Positions 8,032-20,200 are shown, numbered from the stretch's first letter. The stretch is DNA of 64,000 nucleotides from Bin80 sp965209015 (GCA_965209015.1 OZ242367.1:434001-498000), one strand, 5' to 3'. Made by a program: numbers and translations. The notes: a model not told the origin generated them from the sequence alone.

Positions 8032-10967
8032 TTGACCGGCGATACCATCGCATCACGTAATAATTCTGCCGGATGCAGTACGCGTTCAATATCGTAGTGC
8101 TGCAACTGATGGCGGCAACTGGTACCCGGAGCGACAATTAATGTGTCGTTGCTGGCACTTCGCATTTCGGGAATAAGGACCCGTTCGGCCATTTTTCTGG
8201 ATATTGCGTAGTGCTCTTTTTCGTAGCCAAAAGATCCGGCCATCCCGCAGCAACTGGAATCAACTTCACGTACCTCATAATTTTCAGGAAGAGACAGAAT
8301 TTTTCGCGTCGGTTCAGTACCCACCAATGCACGCTGATGACAATGGCCATGTAGCAAGACCTGTTTTGATGTCTTCGTAAAGTGAATCGGTAGTCGACCT
8401 TCCTCTGCTAATTGATCAATAAATTCATCAAACAATCGGGCTTGCCGTGCAACAATGCGGGCATCTTCACTATTTGGCAGCAAATACAGGTACTCATCGC
8501 GCAAAGAAAGTAGACAACTCGGTTCCAATCCAATAATGAAGAGTCCCTCTTTGGCATAGGGAAGTAATTTCTTGACTGTATCTTCGGCGGCAGTACGAGC
8601 CTGCTTCACCATCCCCTTTGAAATCAGAGGACGTCCGCAGCAGCGGTGTCCTGGCAGGACAACCTCAAATCCAGCAGCCTCCAATACTTCAACGGCCGCA
8701 ATGGAGACATGTGGGTCATTGAATGTGTTAAAGGTATCATGGAACAGGACGATTCGTTCTTTCCTCGTTCCATTCGTTCCGCGGCGTTTGAACCAGGTTG
8801 TAAAGGGGAGGTGTGCGAAGGATGGCATGGTGCGCTGCATGGAAATCCCCAAGGTACGGTCTAGGAGGAAGCGTACCGGTGCACTCCCAAGTACTCCATT
8901 AAAAGCAGGCGCAAGTGGTCCGCTGACCAGACGACTGAGTCTTGCAATATCTCCAAACATGCGTGTCCGAAGGGGTGTACCATGTTTCTGATGATATTGA
9001 GCGAGGAATTCGAATTTTATCTTCGCCATGTCGACAGAGGACGGGCATTCAGATTTGCATGCTTTGCACTCAATACACAGGTCCATCACCTCATACATGC
9101 GCTTGCTGGTCAATTCCTCGTAGGGCAATAGGCCGGAGAGGGCAGCCCTTAATGCATTGGCACGGCCTCGAGTCGTATGCTCTTCCTCTCGGGTAACCAT
9201 GAAGCTGGGGCACATCACTCCTGTCGTTTCTTTGCGACAGACCCCCGCTCCATTACACATCTCAACTGCACGATCAAATCCATGTTCAGCACTGAAGTCT
9301 AGGTTTAGCTCGAGAGGGACGACTTTATAGTCAGGGCCATAACGTAAATTTTCGGTTCCATCCTCCCCATCAACTACTACGCCAGGGTTCAGTAGTCCCT
9401 GTGGATCCCAGATATTCTTCACACTCTGATAGAGTTGATACAAGTTTGGTCCAAAGAACCGCTCATTCATCCAACTCCGTGCCCGTCCATCACCATGCTC
9501 ACTGGAAAGTGCACCTCCATAACCTTGAAGGAGCTCAATCGCAAAATCAAGGATTTCAGGAATCTTGGCGATTTCTTTCGCCTCTTTGGTGTTGACAATC
9601 GGACGAATATGTACACAACCTGCACTTGCATGTGCATAATAGGCTACCTGAGTATCCCTCTCTGCACAGAACCGCCCAATTTTCTCAACATATTCGGCCA
9701 AATTTTCAGTGGGGACCGCGGCGTCCTCAATAAAGGGGATAGGTTTGTGATCCCCCTTGAGACTCATCAACAGCCCTAGGCCTGCTTTTCGAACCGTCCA
9801 TACATTCTTTTGGAGGATTGGATCTAGTACAGGGAAGACATTGTCCCGAAGTCCCTCCCCTGACAGAATTCTGCTGAGATTATCAATTTTCGATCGTAAT
9901 TCGGACTCTCCACTCCCATAGAACTCGGTAATGAGGATGGAATTAGGGTTACCATCCATAAAGGAGTCTAGCAGGCGGGCAAATTTTGGAATCTCCTTGC
10001 ACAGTCGCAGTCCGAGGTGATCCATTAGTTCAATCGCACTGGGCTCAGATTCAAGAATAGCAGGAATATGACGGAGTGCGTCCACGGTAGATTCAAAACT
10101 AACGATCGCAAGCCCACAGGATGTCGGAGTGGGTACTAAGTTCAGCGTTACATCTTGGATGACAGCGAGTGTCCCCTCAGATCCACACACCAACTTTGCC
10201 AGATTGAACCGGTGATCTTGAGGGACTCTGAAGGAAGGACCTTCACCAATCAGCCGGTCAAGATTATAGCCCCCACAGCGTCGCCAGTGGCGTGGGGTTT
10301 CGTCCATGATGATCCGTCGGTTCTCCGGCGTTTGTGTGAGTTGAATCATCTCGCCATAGAGTCTGCCCTCAGTGCCAGACCGTTGTGCTATTTTTTCAAG
10401 CTCGCCCTCGTCTATGGGTCCGAGATTTACTTCGGTGCCATCGCTCAGTACCGCATTGATACTGAGAACATGATCTGCTGTCATACCATAACAGATGGAG
10501 TGACTACCGGTTGAGTTATTACAAACAATACCTCCCAATCCTGCTCGATCACTACTTGCGGGATCCGGCCCAAAATGTAGTTTAGTATGGGCGATATGAT
10601 GATTTAACTGATCCAGTACAAGTCCAGGCTCTACACGCACCCAGCGTTCCACTTCGTTCACTTCCAGAATTCGATTCAAGTGACGAGAGAAATCCATCAC
10701 CAATGCTTGCGATACGGCCTGTCCGGCAAGGCTACTCCCACCTGTTCTTGGCAGGATAGGCACCCCAAACGAGGCGGCAAGCGTGACTGCTGCCTGAACA
10801 TCATCCTTTGATGCAGGAAAAAAGACACCATGGGGCATCACACTGTAGATGCTGGCATCGGTACTATACAGGACACGGCTATACTCATCCGTACGGATCT
10901 CTCCTTGACTTTCCTTCCGAAGAGCACGAAAAAAATCGTTCAATACCTGATCAATCTGTGACATCAA
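8028..10967 (-). CDS. Fused FAD-linked oxidase/Fe-S 2-hydroxyacid dehydrogenase (YdiJ/GlcD-GlcF type)
   Basis: A 979-residue protein joining a FAD-binding oxidase with a 4Fe-4S and CCG-domain module, like E. coli YdiJ and D-lactate/D-2-hydroxyglutarate dehydrogenases. The N-terminal FAD PCMH-type fold includes LPRTGGSSLAGQ; SSEHGDGRA belongs to the FAD oxidase C-domain. A ferredoxin-type cluster site is CIECKACKSECPSS. Two CCG motifs are HRCCGRPL and SSCCGMAGS near the C-terminus. It should pass electrons from a 2-hydroxyacid to the respiratory chain at the membrane. Substrate is uncertain (D-lactate or D-2-hydroxyglutarate). It lies 204 bp downstream of ruvB on the same strand. Confidence 0.88.
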   Translation of the reverse strand: MMSQIDQVLNDFFRALRKESQGEIRTDEYSRVLYSTDASIYSVMPHGVFFPASKDDVQAAVTLAASFGVPILPRTGGSSLAGQAVSQALVMDFSRHLNRILEVNEVERWVRVEPGLVLDQLNHHIAHTKLHFGPDPASSDRAGLGGIVCNNSTGSHSICYGMTADHVLSINAVLSDGTEVNLGPIDEGELEKIAQRSGTEGRLYGEMIQLTQTPENRRIIMDETPRHWRRCGGYNLDRLIGEGPSFRVPQDHRFNLAKLVCGSEGTLAVIQDVTLNLVPTPTSCGLAIVSFESTVDALRHIPAILESEPSAIELMDHLGLRLCKEIPKFARLLDSFMDGNPNSILITEFYGSGESELRSKIDNLSRILSGEGLRDNVFPVLDPILQKNVWTVRKAGLGLLMSLKGDHKPIPFIEDAAVPTENLAEYVEKIGRFCAERDTQVAYYAHASAGCVHIRPIVNTKEAKEIAKIPEILDFAIELLQGYGGALSSEHGDGRARSWMNERFFGPNLYQLYQSVKNIWDPQGLLNPGVVVDGEDGTENLRYGPDYKVVPLELNLDFSAEHGFDRAVEMCNGAGVCRKETTGVMCPSFMVTREEEHTTRGRANALRAALSGLLPYEELTSKRMYEVMDLCIECKACKSECPSSVDMAKIKFEFLAQYHQKHGTPLRTRMFGDIARLSRLVSGPLAPAFNGVLGSAPVRFLLDRTLGISMQRTMPSFAHLPFTTWFKRRGTNGTRKERIVLFHDTFNTFNDPHVSIAAVEVLEAAGFEVVLPGHRCCGRPLISKGMVKQARTAAEDTVKKLLPYAKEGLFIIGLEPSCLLSLRDEYLYLLPNSEDARIVARQARLFDEFIDQLAEEGRLPIHFTKTSKQVLLHGHCHQRALVGTEPTRKILSLPENYEVREVDSSCCGMAGSFGYEKEHYAISRKMAERVLIPEMRSASNDTLIVAPGTSCRHQLQHYDIERVLHPAELLRDAMVSPVN

Positions 10968-11170
10968 CAGGTGAAGTGGTTAGGGGTGCCATAAGGGTAA
11001 GTTACGAACAGCAGCCGCTTATGGATGGAAATAATTCGTGTCATCCTATAAAAATGTGGACGGTTGGGATTCGCGGGTAACACGGAGCATTATTTGCATT
11101 CGGGCGGACAGGTGGATGAATTTGTTGAATGGTTAAAGACACAGTATAGGCAAATTCCGAAGCGTTTGCA

Positions 11171-12733
11171 TCATTCTGATTTAGTCTCTTCTTCGGAGTC
11201 AAAAAGTGTCGGTAATTCACCAGAAATTTTTCGGTCAAAGTGCTTATATGCCCTCTTTGTAGCAATCCGTCCCCGAGGGGTACGTTGCATATATCCCTCT
11301 TGAATCAGGTACGGCTCGTAGACTTCTTCAATGGTTCCAGGTTCTTCTCCCACCGATACGGACAAGGTGGAGAGCCCTGCCGGTCCGCCATTAAATTTAT
11401 CAATGAGGCTCAGAAGAATTCGTGAATCCATGTCGTCAAGTCCCTCTGCATCCACATCTAATGCAGTGAGTGCTCGATCAGCCATTTGGAGGCTGATACA
11501 ACCATCACCTTCCACTTGTGCGAAATCTCTGGCACGCCGTAATAGGCGGTTGGCGATCCGGGGAGTTCCCCGACTACGTCGAGCAATTTCCATGGCTCCA
11601 CTCTCCTCAATAGATACCCTTAGGATGTTTGCAGATCGAGTAAGGATAGACTGAAGAAGTTCGGCGCTATAATAGTCGTAACGAAAGTCAATACCAAATC
11701 GGCTACGGAGTGGCGCGGTCAGGAGTCCCTTTCGAGTGGTTGCTCCCACCATGGTAAATCTGGGTAGTGGAATTTTTACGCTGCGTGCATTCGGACCGCT
11801 ATCAATCACGATGTCAATATAGTAATCTTCCATGGCCGAATAGAGGTACTCCTCAACCAGTGGGGATAATCGATGCATTTCATCAATGAACAGTACATCT
11901 CCCTCCCTTAGTTTGGTAAGGATTCCAGCGAGGTCTGCGGGCTTGTCAAGGACCGGGCCGGAGGAGGTCGTAATGGATGCCCCCATCTCTTCGGCGATAA
12001 TATGTCCGAGAGTGGTATTGTGATTACAAAATCCGTTCCCGATGAATGAATGAGAGTTTGGAAGAACAAAGTCAAAGGTTTCTGCTTCCGATGTTTCCGT
12101 TCCAGTGACTGCACTCCACCCAAATTGCTCCGTTGCCTTGGGACGATCTTCACTGACGCACTCAAGGGCCGCAAGCTCCCTCCCTGTTAAGCCAAGTCCA
12201 TATTGACTGAGATTCGTTGAAGGCGCATGAGGACACAATAAAACACGGTCTCCCACTTGGATGGATGCTAAAGTTCGCCATGTGAGCGAGCCTTGATCAT
12301 CTGCCAAAATGGGGTGCTTTGGTGTCCCCTCAATAGTTTTTTTTGCATCCGTATAGAGACGAATCGTTGGTCCGAATCCACTTGCATACACATGCGATGT
12401 AGGTTCAACCCCATGGGCTCCAATAAGGTTGATTACATGTTTTCTGGTTTCCCCTGGACGTAAGTTTGGTGGAATCAGGCGTTCCATAGGGATCGCTCCC
12501 TCAGATGTAAGGATATGTGTATTTGCGGTTACACACTTCCCCAATCCAGGAGGGCCAGACAAAAGGACATGGTCCAGAGCCTCCCCGCGTTCCAGAGCAG
12601 CCTGCATGAATATTCTCAGATTGCTCTTGATCTTCTCTTGGCCAATAAAATCCTTTAATTTCCGTGGTCGAAGCCGAAGCTCAAAATCTTCATCCCGTGT
12701 CTTGGGGGCGACCGTACTTTGATGTTCAACCAT
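11171..12733 (-). CDS. ruvB: Holliday junction helicase RuvB, interrupted by a mini-intein
   Basis: RuvB is the AAA+ motor that drives branch migration with RuvA. The extein carries PRKLKDFIGQ, GPPGLGK, LFIDEMHRL (Walker B), VGATTRKG (sensor 1), LRSRFGID, and the C-terminal winged-helix GFMQRT-like GYMQRTPRGR. A 173-residue intein sits exactly after the Walker A lysine (GPPGLGK, then TTLGHI in the extein). I choose the start at 12733 (MVEHQ); the frame is open to 12781. Without the intein the protein is about 347 residues, the usual RuvB length, so splicing should restore a normal enzyme. No endonuclease domain is visible in the insert. ruvA and ruvC are not adjacent. Confidence 0.95.
   Translation of the reverse strand: MVEHQSTVAPKTRDEDFELRLRPRKLKDFIGQEKIKSNLRIFMQAALERGEALDHVLLSGPPGLGKCVTANTHILTSEGAIPMERLIPPNLRPGETRKHVINLIGAHGVEPTSHVYASGFGPTIRLYTDAKKTIEGTPKHPILADDQGSLTWRTLASIQVGDRVLLCPHAPSTNLSQYGLGLTGRELAALECVSEDRPKATEQFGWSAVTGTETSEAETFDFVLPNSHSFIGNGFCNHNTTLGHIIAEEMGASITTSSGPVLDKPADLAGILTKLREGDVLFIDEMHRLSPLVEEYLYSAMEDYYIDIVIDSGPNARSVKIPLPRFTMVGATTRKGLLTAPLRSRFGIDFRYDYYSAELLQSILTRSANILRVSIEESGAMEIARRSRGTPRIANRLLRRARDFAQVEGDGCISLQMADRALTALDVDAEGLDDMDSRILLSLIDKFNGGPAGLSTLSVSVGEEPGTIEEVYEPYLIQEGYMQRTPRGRIATKRAYKHFDRKISGELPTLFDSEEETKSE
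12017..12535 (-). other. Mini-intein inside RuvB (Walker A insertion)
   Basis: In-frame insert of 173 codons. It starts with Cys (CVTANTHIL, block A), contains EGTPKHPIL (block B with the GTxxH motif), and ends with TFDFVLPNSHSFIGNG (block F) and FCNHN (block G, His-Asn). The +1 extein residue is Thr, which can act as the second nucleophile. About 65 residues lie between blocks B and F with no LAGLIDADG motif, so it is a mini-intein lacking a homing endonuclease. Confidence 0.93.
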
Positions 12734-12845
12734 AGCGCATGCGAAACATAGTTGACAAAGGTATTCACGTTCGGACTGCAAACCCTGAACCTACCTGCAA
12801 CGTTTCAATCATGTATGTGACAAAACATAGGGATCTCTACAAAAC

Positions 12846-14282
12846 ATGCTGAATCTGAGTCAGGAATTACGGCTACAGCAAAAACTGTCTCCACAACAGA
12901 TCCAGTATATCAAGTTGTTGCAGTTGCCAACCCTTGCACTTGAGCAGCGCATTCAGCAAGAACTTGAAGCGAACCCACTTCTGGAAGAGGGAGGATTCGA
13001 TGATTCTGTAACTCCATCGGATGAAGAGTCAGGAGATAGCAGTACGGACGAAGAATTTGATCTGGAGGATCTGCTCCCCGATGTAGATGATCTATATGGA
13101 TATAAAGCACGAGTAGATGATCATCAGGAGAATCGAGAGATCCCGATTGTTGCCGCAGAGTCTCTGACAGATTATTTGCGCAGCCAAAAAGGTTTTCTGA
13201 GTATGAATCGGCGCGATACTCTGATTGCAGAGCAGATTATTGGATCCATTGATGAGGACGGTTACCTTAGACGAGAGATTGCGTCCATTGTGGATGATCT
13301 CACCTTTAATTATCGAGAGGAACTATCGGAGGAGGATGTACTCCGAGTCTTGCACCATATTCAGCGACTGGATCCTCCTGGGATTGCAGCACGCAGTGTT
13401 CAGGAGTGTCTTTCAATCCAACTTGAACTGATGCCGGAGGATATGCCAGGGCATGCGATCGCAGTTCAGGTGATCCATAAGCTATTTGTCCCCTTCTCGC
13501 GCAGACAGTATGGACGTATCAAAGAACGGCTCAATATTGACGATTTTGCACTCAAAACTGCGATTGACTTAATTCAGTCCTGTAATCCGAAACCAGGTGA
13601 GGGCGCCATTACGCCGCAAGAAAATTATGTGATACCAGATTTTCTGATAAAAAAATCTGATGGTTTATTCGTCATTCAACTCAACTCTGGTAATTTTCCG
13701 ACTCTAACAATCTCTAAGTCCTATCGGGACATGATCAAAAAAATGAATTCAGGCCAGAAATCTGATTCCTCTCCCGATTCGGATACGAAAAAATTCCTTC
13801 GATCCAAGTTAGAGTCTGCGAAATGGTTTATTGATGCGGTTCAGCAGCGCCGCAGCACCATGCTTTTGATCATGCGGGAGATTGTCTCCTTTCAGGAAGC
13901 GTTCTTTACCTACGGAGAGGGGCACTTGCGTCCGTTGATCCTCAAGGATATTGCGGAGCGGATCAAGATGGATATTTCCACGGTCAGTCGTGTAGTGAGT
14001 GGGAAATATGTTCAGTGTGATTATGGCGTCTATGAACTCAAATACTTCTTTTCCGAGGGGGTTGCTACCGATGCTGGTATCACCGTTTCAAATAAAGAGG
14101 TCAAGTCAATCATCGCTAAAATGGTTGAACAGGAGGACAAGACGGATCCATTGACGGATCAGGCCATTACTGCAATGTTGAAGGAACAGGGTTACCAAGT
14201 TGCCAGAAGAACAGTCTCAAAATATCGAATGCAGTTAGGGATACCGGTTGCCCGTTTGCGGAGAGAGATTGTTCTATCTTAG
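12846..14282 (+). CDS. rpoN: RNA polymerase sigma-54 factor
   Basis: A 478-residue sigma-54. Region I is LRLQQKLSPQQIQYIKLLQLP near the N-terminus, the enhancer-responsive segment; it is followed by an acidic region II (about 50-85). The core-binding region includes LDPPGIAARSVQECL, and the DNA-binding domain ends with the RpoN box ARRTVSKYR about 20 residues from the C-terminus. It is divergent from ruvB, separated by about 110 bp. No sigma-54 activator gene is in the window. Confidence 0.95.
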   Translation: MLNLSQELRLQQKLSPQQIQYIKLLQLPTLALEQRIQQELEANPLLEEGGFDDSVTPSDEESGDSSTDEEFDLEDLLPDVDDLYGYKARVDDHQENREIPIVAAESLTDYLRSQKGFLSMNRRDTLIAEQIIGSIDEDGYLRREIASIVDDLTFNYREELSEEDVLRVLHHIQRLDPPGIAARSVQECLSIQLELMPEDMPGHAIAVQVIHKLFVPFSRRQYGRIKERLNIDDFALKTAIDLIQSCNPKPGEGAITPQENYVIPDFLIKKSDGLFVIQLNSGNFPTLTISKSYRDMIKKMNSGQKSDSSPDSDTKKFLRSKLESAKWFIDAVQQRRSTMLLIMREIVSFQEAFFTYGEGHLRPLILKDIAERIKMDISTVSRVVSGKYVQCDYGVYELKYFFSEGVATDAGITVSNKEVKSIIAKMVEQEDKTDPLTDQAITAMLKEQGYQVARRTVSKYRMQLGIPVARLRREIVLS

Positions 14283-14299
14283 CCGAACTTCCTACTGGA

Positions 14300-17200
14300 T
14301 TACCATTTCAGATCCATACGCGCGCTGAGTCCGTAGGAGGGTGGGGCCTCGTTTGCCTCCATAGTTCGCGCGGTGGTGGCGACCGAGACTTGTAGCCCTT
14401 GGTTCATGCGCAGGTTGTATCCAACCCGATAGGCGCGTCCGCTTGGATCCACCGTCATTCCCACGATGGATTGCCCGAGACTTTCTCGGATCGGAACTCC
14501 ATATCCCAGTTCCATTTCTACGCGTTGATCCGTACCTGCCATTCCCACGGAATGCAGCGGGGCTTCACGCCAGAGGTCTCCCCCGTAGACATTCCCCCAG
14601 AGCGGACGTACCCGCATAGAGGGCCCGAGTCCGCCCGGCGTTCCGTACTCAATGGCCCCCATCAGTCCCCATTCTCGCAGTCCTTCGTCCGTATGCAGTA
14701 CCAAGGTCCGACCTCCAAGCTCCGCACGCAATTGACTCGTGGACCAGCGCACTCCACCACCCAGTTCGATTCCCATCCCGGTCTCGGCATCGCCTCCATC
14801 CTGCCGAAGCGCAGTTTCCAGATAGGGTTCCATACCTGCTCCCCATCGTAGACTTCCCTCCACACCTGCCCGGACCCGCCGGACTCCCAGATCCGATCCC
14901 GTCTCCATGTTGGCCATTGCCCAGAATGCATCTACCTCGTACCCCAACCGCCCCGTGCTGCCCCCGGTCAGCGTTCCTGTCAGTCCCAGTGCAATCAGTG
15001 CAGCATCTATTTCGGACTCCAGTGCCTCTACTTCGGTCTCCCCTCGTCCCAATCCCAACAGCAGCCATGCCCGCATCCCGGTCCCCGTTTGATAACTGAT
15101 ATAGGGATAAAGGCCCGTCAACTGCGATGAGGCCGAACCGGATCGCATCGGTGCCTCATAGGTGCCTTGATCCCAGCTTTGCGCGGCCAGAAGCCCCGCC
15201 ATCCAGCCCTGACGCCACGCATAGTCCGCTCCCACGAGCATTGTTGTAACATCCGAACTTAATGAGAGTGCACCATCTTGTCCACGCATGCGCGTAAATG
15301 CACCTTGCCCCCAGACACTCCATCCTCCCCGCGTATACGCCGCACCACAGCCGCCAAAGATCTGTCCCAGAGACCAGCGTTCGGTCTCATAACGGAGCCA
15401 GGATAGATCAGGGACTCGGCACTGCGCCATCCCCTCCATCCGCCGGGACAATGCTTCCACGACCTGAGAAGCCCAGGTCCGAAGCACTCGGGCCACATAC
15501 GCATTCTGGATGCTCTCTTCGCTCTCCTCTTCTATCACCGCCTCCGTACGGGCCTCTTGCACCTCCGCATTTATGGCCGATAGGATGACCAGCGAAAACG
15601 TTTTTGCCTCCCACACTGGCACGTTGGAGCGCAGCTTTACGTCAATGGTTTTGGATACTTCGCCCGGTGCAAACGTGATCTGCCCGGCGACAGGTTCATA
15701 ATCCTCGCCCGCCAGCGCTGTCCCATCTTCGGTGGCATAGCTGACCAGTACGGGCAGGAGGGAGGGCTTGGATAGGTTCATTTCAAAGATGGCGGCGCTT
15801 CGGGAGACTATGACGCTCTGGACCGAGACATTGGAGCCCCCGTCATTGTCCACAATCGTTCCGATCCCGATGCCTTCTTGATCAATCTCCGCATTCGTTG
15901 CATCTGCAAGCTTCACTTGAAACGTTTCGTTGTCTTCTACCTCTTCATCCTCCAGGATCTGGATGCGAATCTTCCCCTCGGTGCTCCCAGGCTCAAAGAT
16001 GACAATCCCCCTGGAGGAGACATAGTCGGCTCCCTCGGTTGCGGTTACGTCGGCGGAGGCAAACTCAATGGTCACCAGACGTAGACTGGGTCGGCTGAGC
16101 TGGACTGGCAATAGGAGTGCTCCCGCATCTTCGGGGGCAGTCTGATCCTGAATGCTCACCGTGGGCATCCCGTCATCGTCCAGGATCCTTCCCTGCGCCT
16201 CTGTGTCGACGATGCCAGCGCCCGTGAGACGCACCCGAAAGGTCTCGATGGATTCAATGTCTTCGTCATTCAAGATCGGAACCTTAATCTCCTTTCGATC
16301 CTCTCCCACTGCAAACGTGAACGTTCCCGAAGAATGGGTGTAGTCTTCTCCGGCAAGGGCCGATCCATCCACCGTCGTATAGGTAAAGCTCCGTGGTTGG
16401 CTGTCCATCCCGCTCAGGGTCACCACAAAAACCGCCACAGGGTCCGACTCGGTGACCTCTGCATCTTGAATGCGCGGCATCACGGGTTCTTCATTGTCTT
16501 GGATGATGCCTCGCCCCAGAGATTGCCCCGGCTCCCCATTCTGGATCTCCGTCAACTGCACCCGAAAGGTTTCCTCGGGCTCCGCGAGCGCATCGTCCAG
16601 AATCTCAACCTCAATGGACTTGGTGGTTTCGCCAGATTTGAATCGCAGAGGGCTCTCGGTCTGCACCTGATAATCTTGGGATTTTGTGGCCGTTTCATCA
16701 TGCACAATAAAGCCCACCACTACCTCGTCTCCCTGAAGGGGCGCGCGGCTCAGGGCCACATCAAAGCGAGCAGGACTCTCATCTTCTTGCACCGTCACCG
16801 CAGGCGTGAGATGCACGCGAGGCGGCGTATCATCATCTTGGATCGTTCCCGTTGCGATCTCATCTGCCAACTCTGCATGCTGGGGCGCAGACAGCTCTAT
16901 ATAAAAGGTCTCGGACAGTTCCTCTTCTTCATCATGAATCAGTCGCACCAGCACCTCGCGGCTCGTTTCGCCCGGTGGAAAGTCCAGCGTACCGCTCGCG
17001 GGCACATAGTCCACGTTCGCGATTGCCGACCCATCAAAGGTTGCATACCTGACACGAACTGTTTCTGCCGGATGGGGCCGATTCAGCGTCACAGGAAAGA
17101 TCAAGGCATCCTCGCGTTCCCATTCCGAAGCATCCGCAACACATATCCGGTACACATCATTATCTTCAATCGTCACCGTTGCTTCGCTTCGCAACAGGTC

Positions 17201-20200
17201 TACACCGATGGGCTCCGACAGTTGGACTCGGAAGGTTTCGTTCTCCTCAGAGACGTCATCGTCCACAATCGGAATCTCAATCCCGGCGGTCTCGCGCCCC
17301 GCAGGGATCTCCAAGATCTCATCGTGCGCCCTATAGTCCTCCCCCTCGGTAGCATTCTGTGCAATCGTCTGGACCCGTACGCTCAGATCGGTCGGTGCCG
17401 CCGGGCTCACCCTGAGTTGCACCTCTGCCCGCCCGACATCTTCCTGAATTGTCGTATCCTGAATCGCCAACGTAACCAGATCTTCGTTATCCTGAATGGT
17501 GAGGGACGCTTGTACCGTCCCCCGGGTCGGACTCGTGCCGGTGATCGTGAGCGTCTCCTCCGGTTCGTAGATCAGGTCATCCTCAATGACCAACTCAAAG
17601 GTGCCCGCGTGGGAGGTCTCATTCGCTGGAATCGTGAGTTCAAAGGACGCGGGCATCGCTGTATAGTCGGGTCCTGCTACGACCGAGCCACCCCCTACCG
17701 TAATCGTCACCTCGGACGCGATGTTTAAGGGATTGTCCAGCTTGGCGGTCACCGTGATCTCCGTGGGAGGGTCGCCCTCGCGTACCTCCATCGGATCCAG
17801 CTCCAGCGTGAGCCCCGTAGGCGCATCGTCCTCCAGGATCGTCAGGTCCACATCTGAGGGACCGCTGATCCCCTGCATATTCGTGACCTGTCCACGCACG
17901 GTCACCCGCTTATCTCCAGAGAACACTCGATTCTCTACTGCGGTAATCGTGACCTCCTCGGTACTCTCGGTCTCCCCTGCTGCAATCGTGAGCGTTGTCA
18001 ACGCACTCCACAGGTAATCGTCTGCGGTCGCGGGAGACTGTGGAATAGCGGAAAGCGTGAATACCGTCACCACACTGGATGGAGCACTCAGATGTGCGGT
18101 GATCATCGTACGTCCGCCGCTTTCCAGAATCCGATCGGGATCCAGGTGCAGCGTCACTTCTGGTGTGAGATCCGTATCCTGAATCATGAGACTGGCGGGG
18201 ATTGCCACGCCCAGACTGCTGCGCCCCGTCACCTGTACTGTCTCTGCCGGCTCATCTATCCCATCCGCGGTCAAGGTTAGGGTAAACCCCTCGATTCCTT
18301 CCAGCGCATTGGCTGGAATCGTGAGTTCAAAGGAAGGCACGAATTCATAGTCAGCTCCCACGGCAGCTGTTCCTTCCTCCACCATCACCGTGACCTCCGT
18401 CGGCGTGCTCCGCGCCACATCCAGTCGGGCCGTGACCGTGATCTCCTCGCTTCCTGCGTCTTCCTCCACCTCCAGAGGCGCGACCGAAAGGGTGATGCTG
18501 CGCGCTTCGTCGTCATTCAGGATCGTGAGCATCACATCCGCCGGGCCGGTCACTCCGTTCGCATTCGTCGCCTCGCCGCCCAAGGTGATCCTCTTCTCCG
18601 GTCCATCGATCGCATTGTCAACCGCCCGGATCGTCACCTCCCCCGAACTGGTCGTTTCCCCTGGTGCAATCCTGAGCGTAGGATTGGGAGGCAAGACATA
18701 ATCCTCCCGCGTTGCGGGAGCGAGCGGAAGGGTTAAGAGGGTGATCTCGGTCTCTGCACTGGATGCACCACTCAGACGGGCCGTAAGCGTCGCTTCCCCA
18801 TCCTCCTCACGAATGGTGGTCGGGATCAGCTCAAGGGTCACCTCTGGAGTCGGATTCGTGTCATAGAGATTGAGCGTGCCGGCACGTACTTGCAGCCCCT
18901 CTACCGATGTCTGTCCCCTCACCTCAATCGTCTCCACGGGCTCATCCAAGTAATCCAGATTCGGCGTGAACGTAAATCGTCCCGTCCCCTCGGTCTGATT
19001 CGCTGGAATGATGAGCTGCGTGGGTGGCACAGGGGCAAAGTCCGTCCCCAGGGTTGCCGTGCCGGATTTCACCGAGAGGGTCACCTCCGTATCCGTACTC
19101 CGCGCCCGATCCATCGTCGCCGTCACCGTGATCTGCGTACTCCCGACGTCTTCACTCACGTCAATTGAAGGCGTCACCTTAAGCGTGATCGCGGTCGCCT
19201 GATCGTCATCCGTGATCGTCAGCGGCGCATCCGAGGGGCCCCGGATGCCGTGGTCATTCATCGCACGGCCGCTTACGATGATCCTCTTGCTCGGCGCATC
19301 GATTGTGTTGTCCTCAGCCGTGATGGTGACCGCTCCCGTACTGGCTGTTGCCCCCGGCGCAATCGTGAGCGTGCGGTTGGGACTCAACACATAATCCTCC
19401 GCTGTAGCGGGCGCATTGGGGAGGGCCGAGATCGTGATCACCGTGACGGTGCTGGAGGGAGCGCTCAGACGGGCCGTGACCTCCGTGCGCCCGCCATTTT
19501 CTGGAATGGAGGGCGGAGCCAAGGCCAGCATCACCTCCGGGGCGGGCGTCGCATCCGTGATCGTGAGGATGGCCTGCGCTTCCCCCAGCGGGCTGGTTCC
19601 CGTAAGGGAGACTGTCTCCGCGGTCTCGTCAAGCGCATCCAGCGTGGGCGTGAACCGAAACGTCCTGCTTCCCTCCCGCGCAGCTATGGGAATTGTCAGA
19701 TCAAATGACTCTACCGCATCAAAATCCTCGCCCAAGGTTGCCGTACCATCCCCCACCGCAATCCGCACTTGTATCGGCGTGCTCCCCGGAATATCCAGTT
19801 CTGCCGTCACCGTGATCTCCACCGTTCCCTCGTCTTCTCCCACTTCGGTGGGCGAAACCGCAAGCGTAAAGCCGGTGGGCATATCGTCATCCGTAATCGT
19901 AAGCGTCTCCTCCGCAGGATTCGTCACCGGCTGCTCGTTCGTCGCGCGCCCTTGGACTCGCACCGTCTTGTCCACCGTATCTACAGCATTGTCGATTGCC
20001 GTGATCGTCACCAGCCCGGTGCTCTCGGTCTGCTCTGCTGCAATGGTGAGCGTAGAATTGGCACTCAACTCGTAATCCGCAGGCGTCGCCGCCGCATTCG
20101 GGACCACCGACACCGCAATCGTGGTCACCGTGCTGGATGCCGCATTCAAGGTGGCCGTCACCTCTGTCCGTCCACCGTCTTCCAAAATCGTTGTCGGGGC

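Noticed and set aside
16334..17728. 464-codon frame opposite the giant Calx-beta gene
   Set aside because: A shadow of the repetitive minus-strand coding sequence: Arg/His-rich, without domains, and one of many such frames along the same gene.
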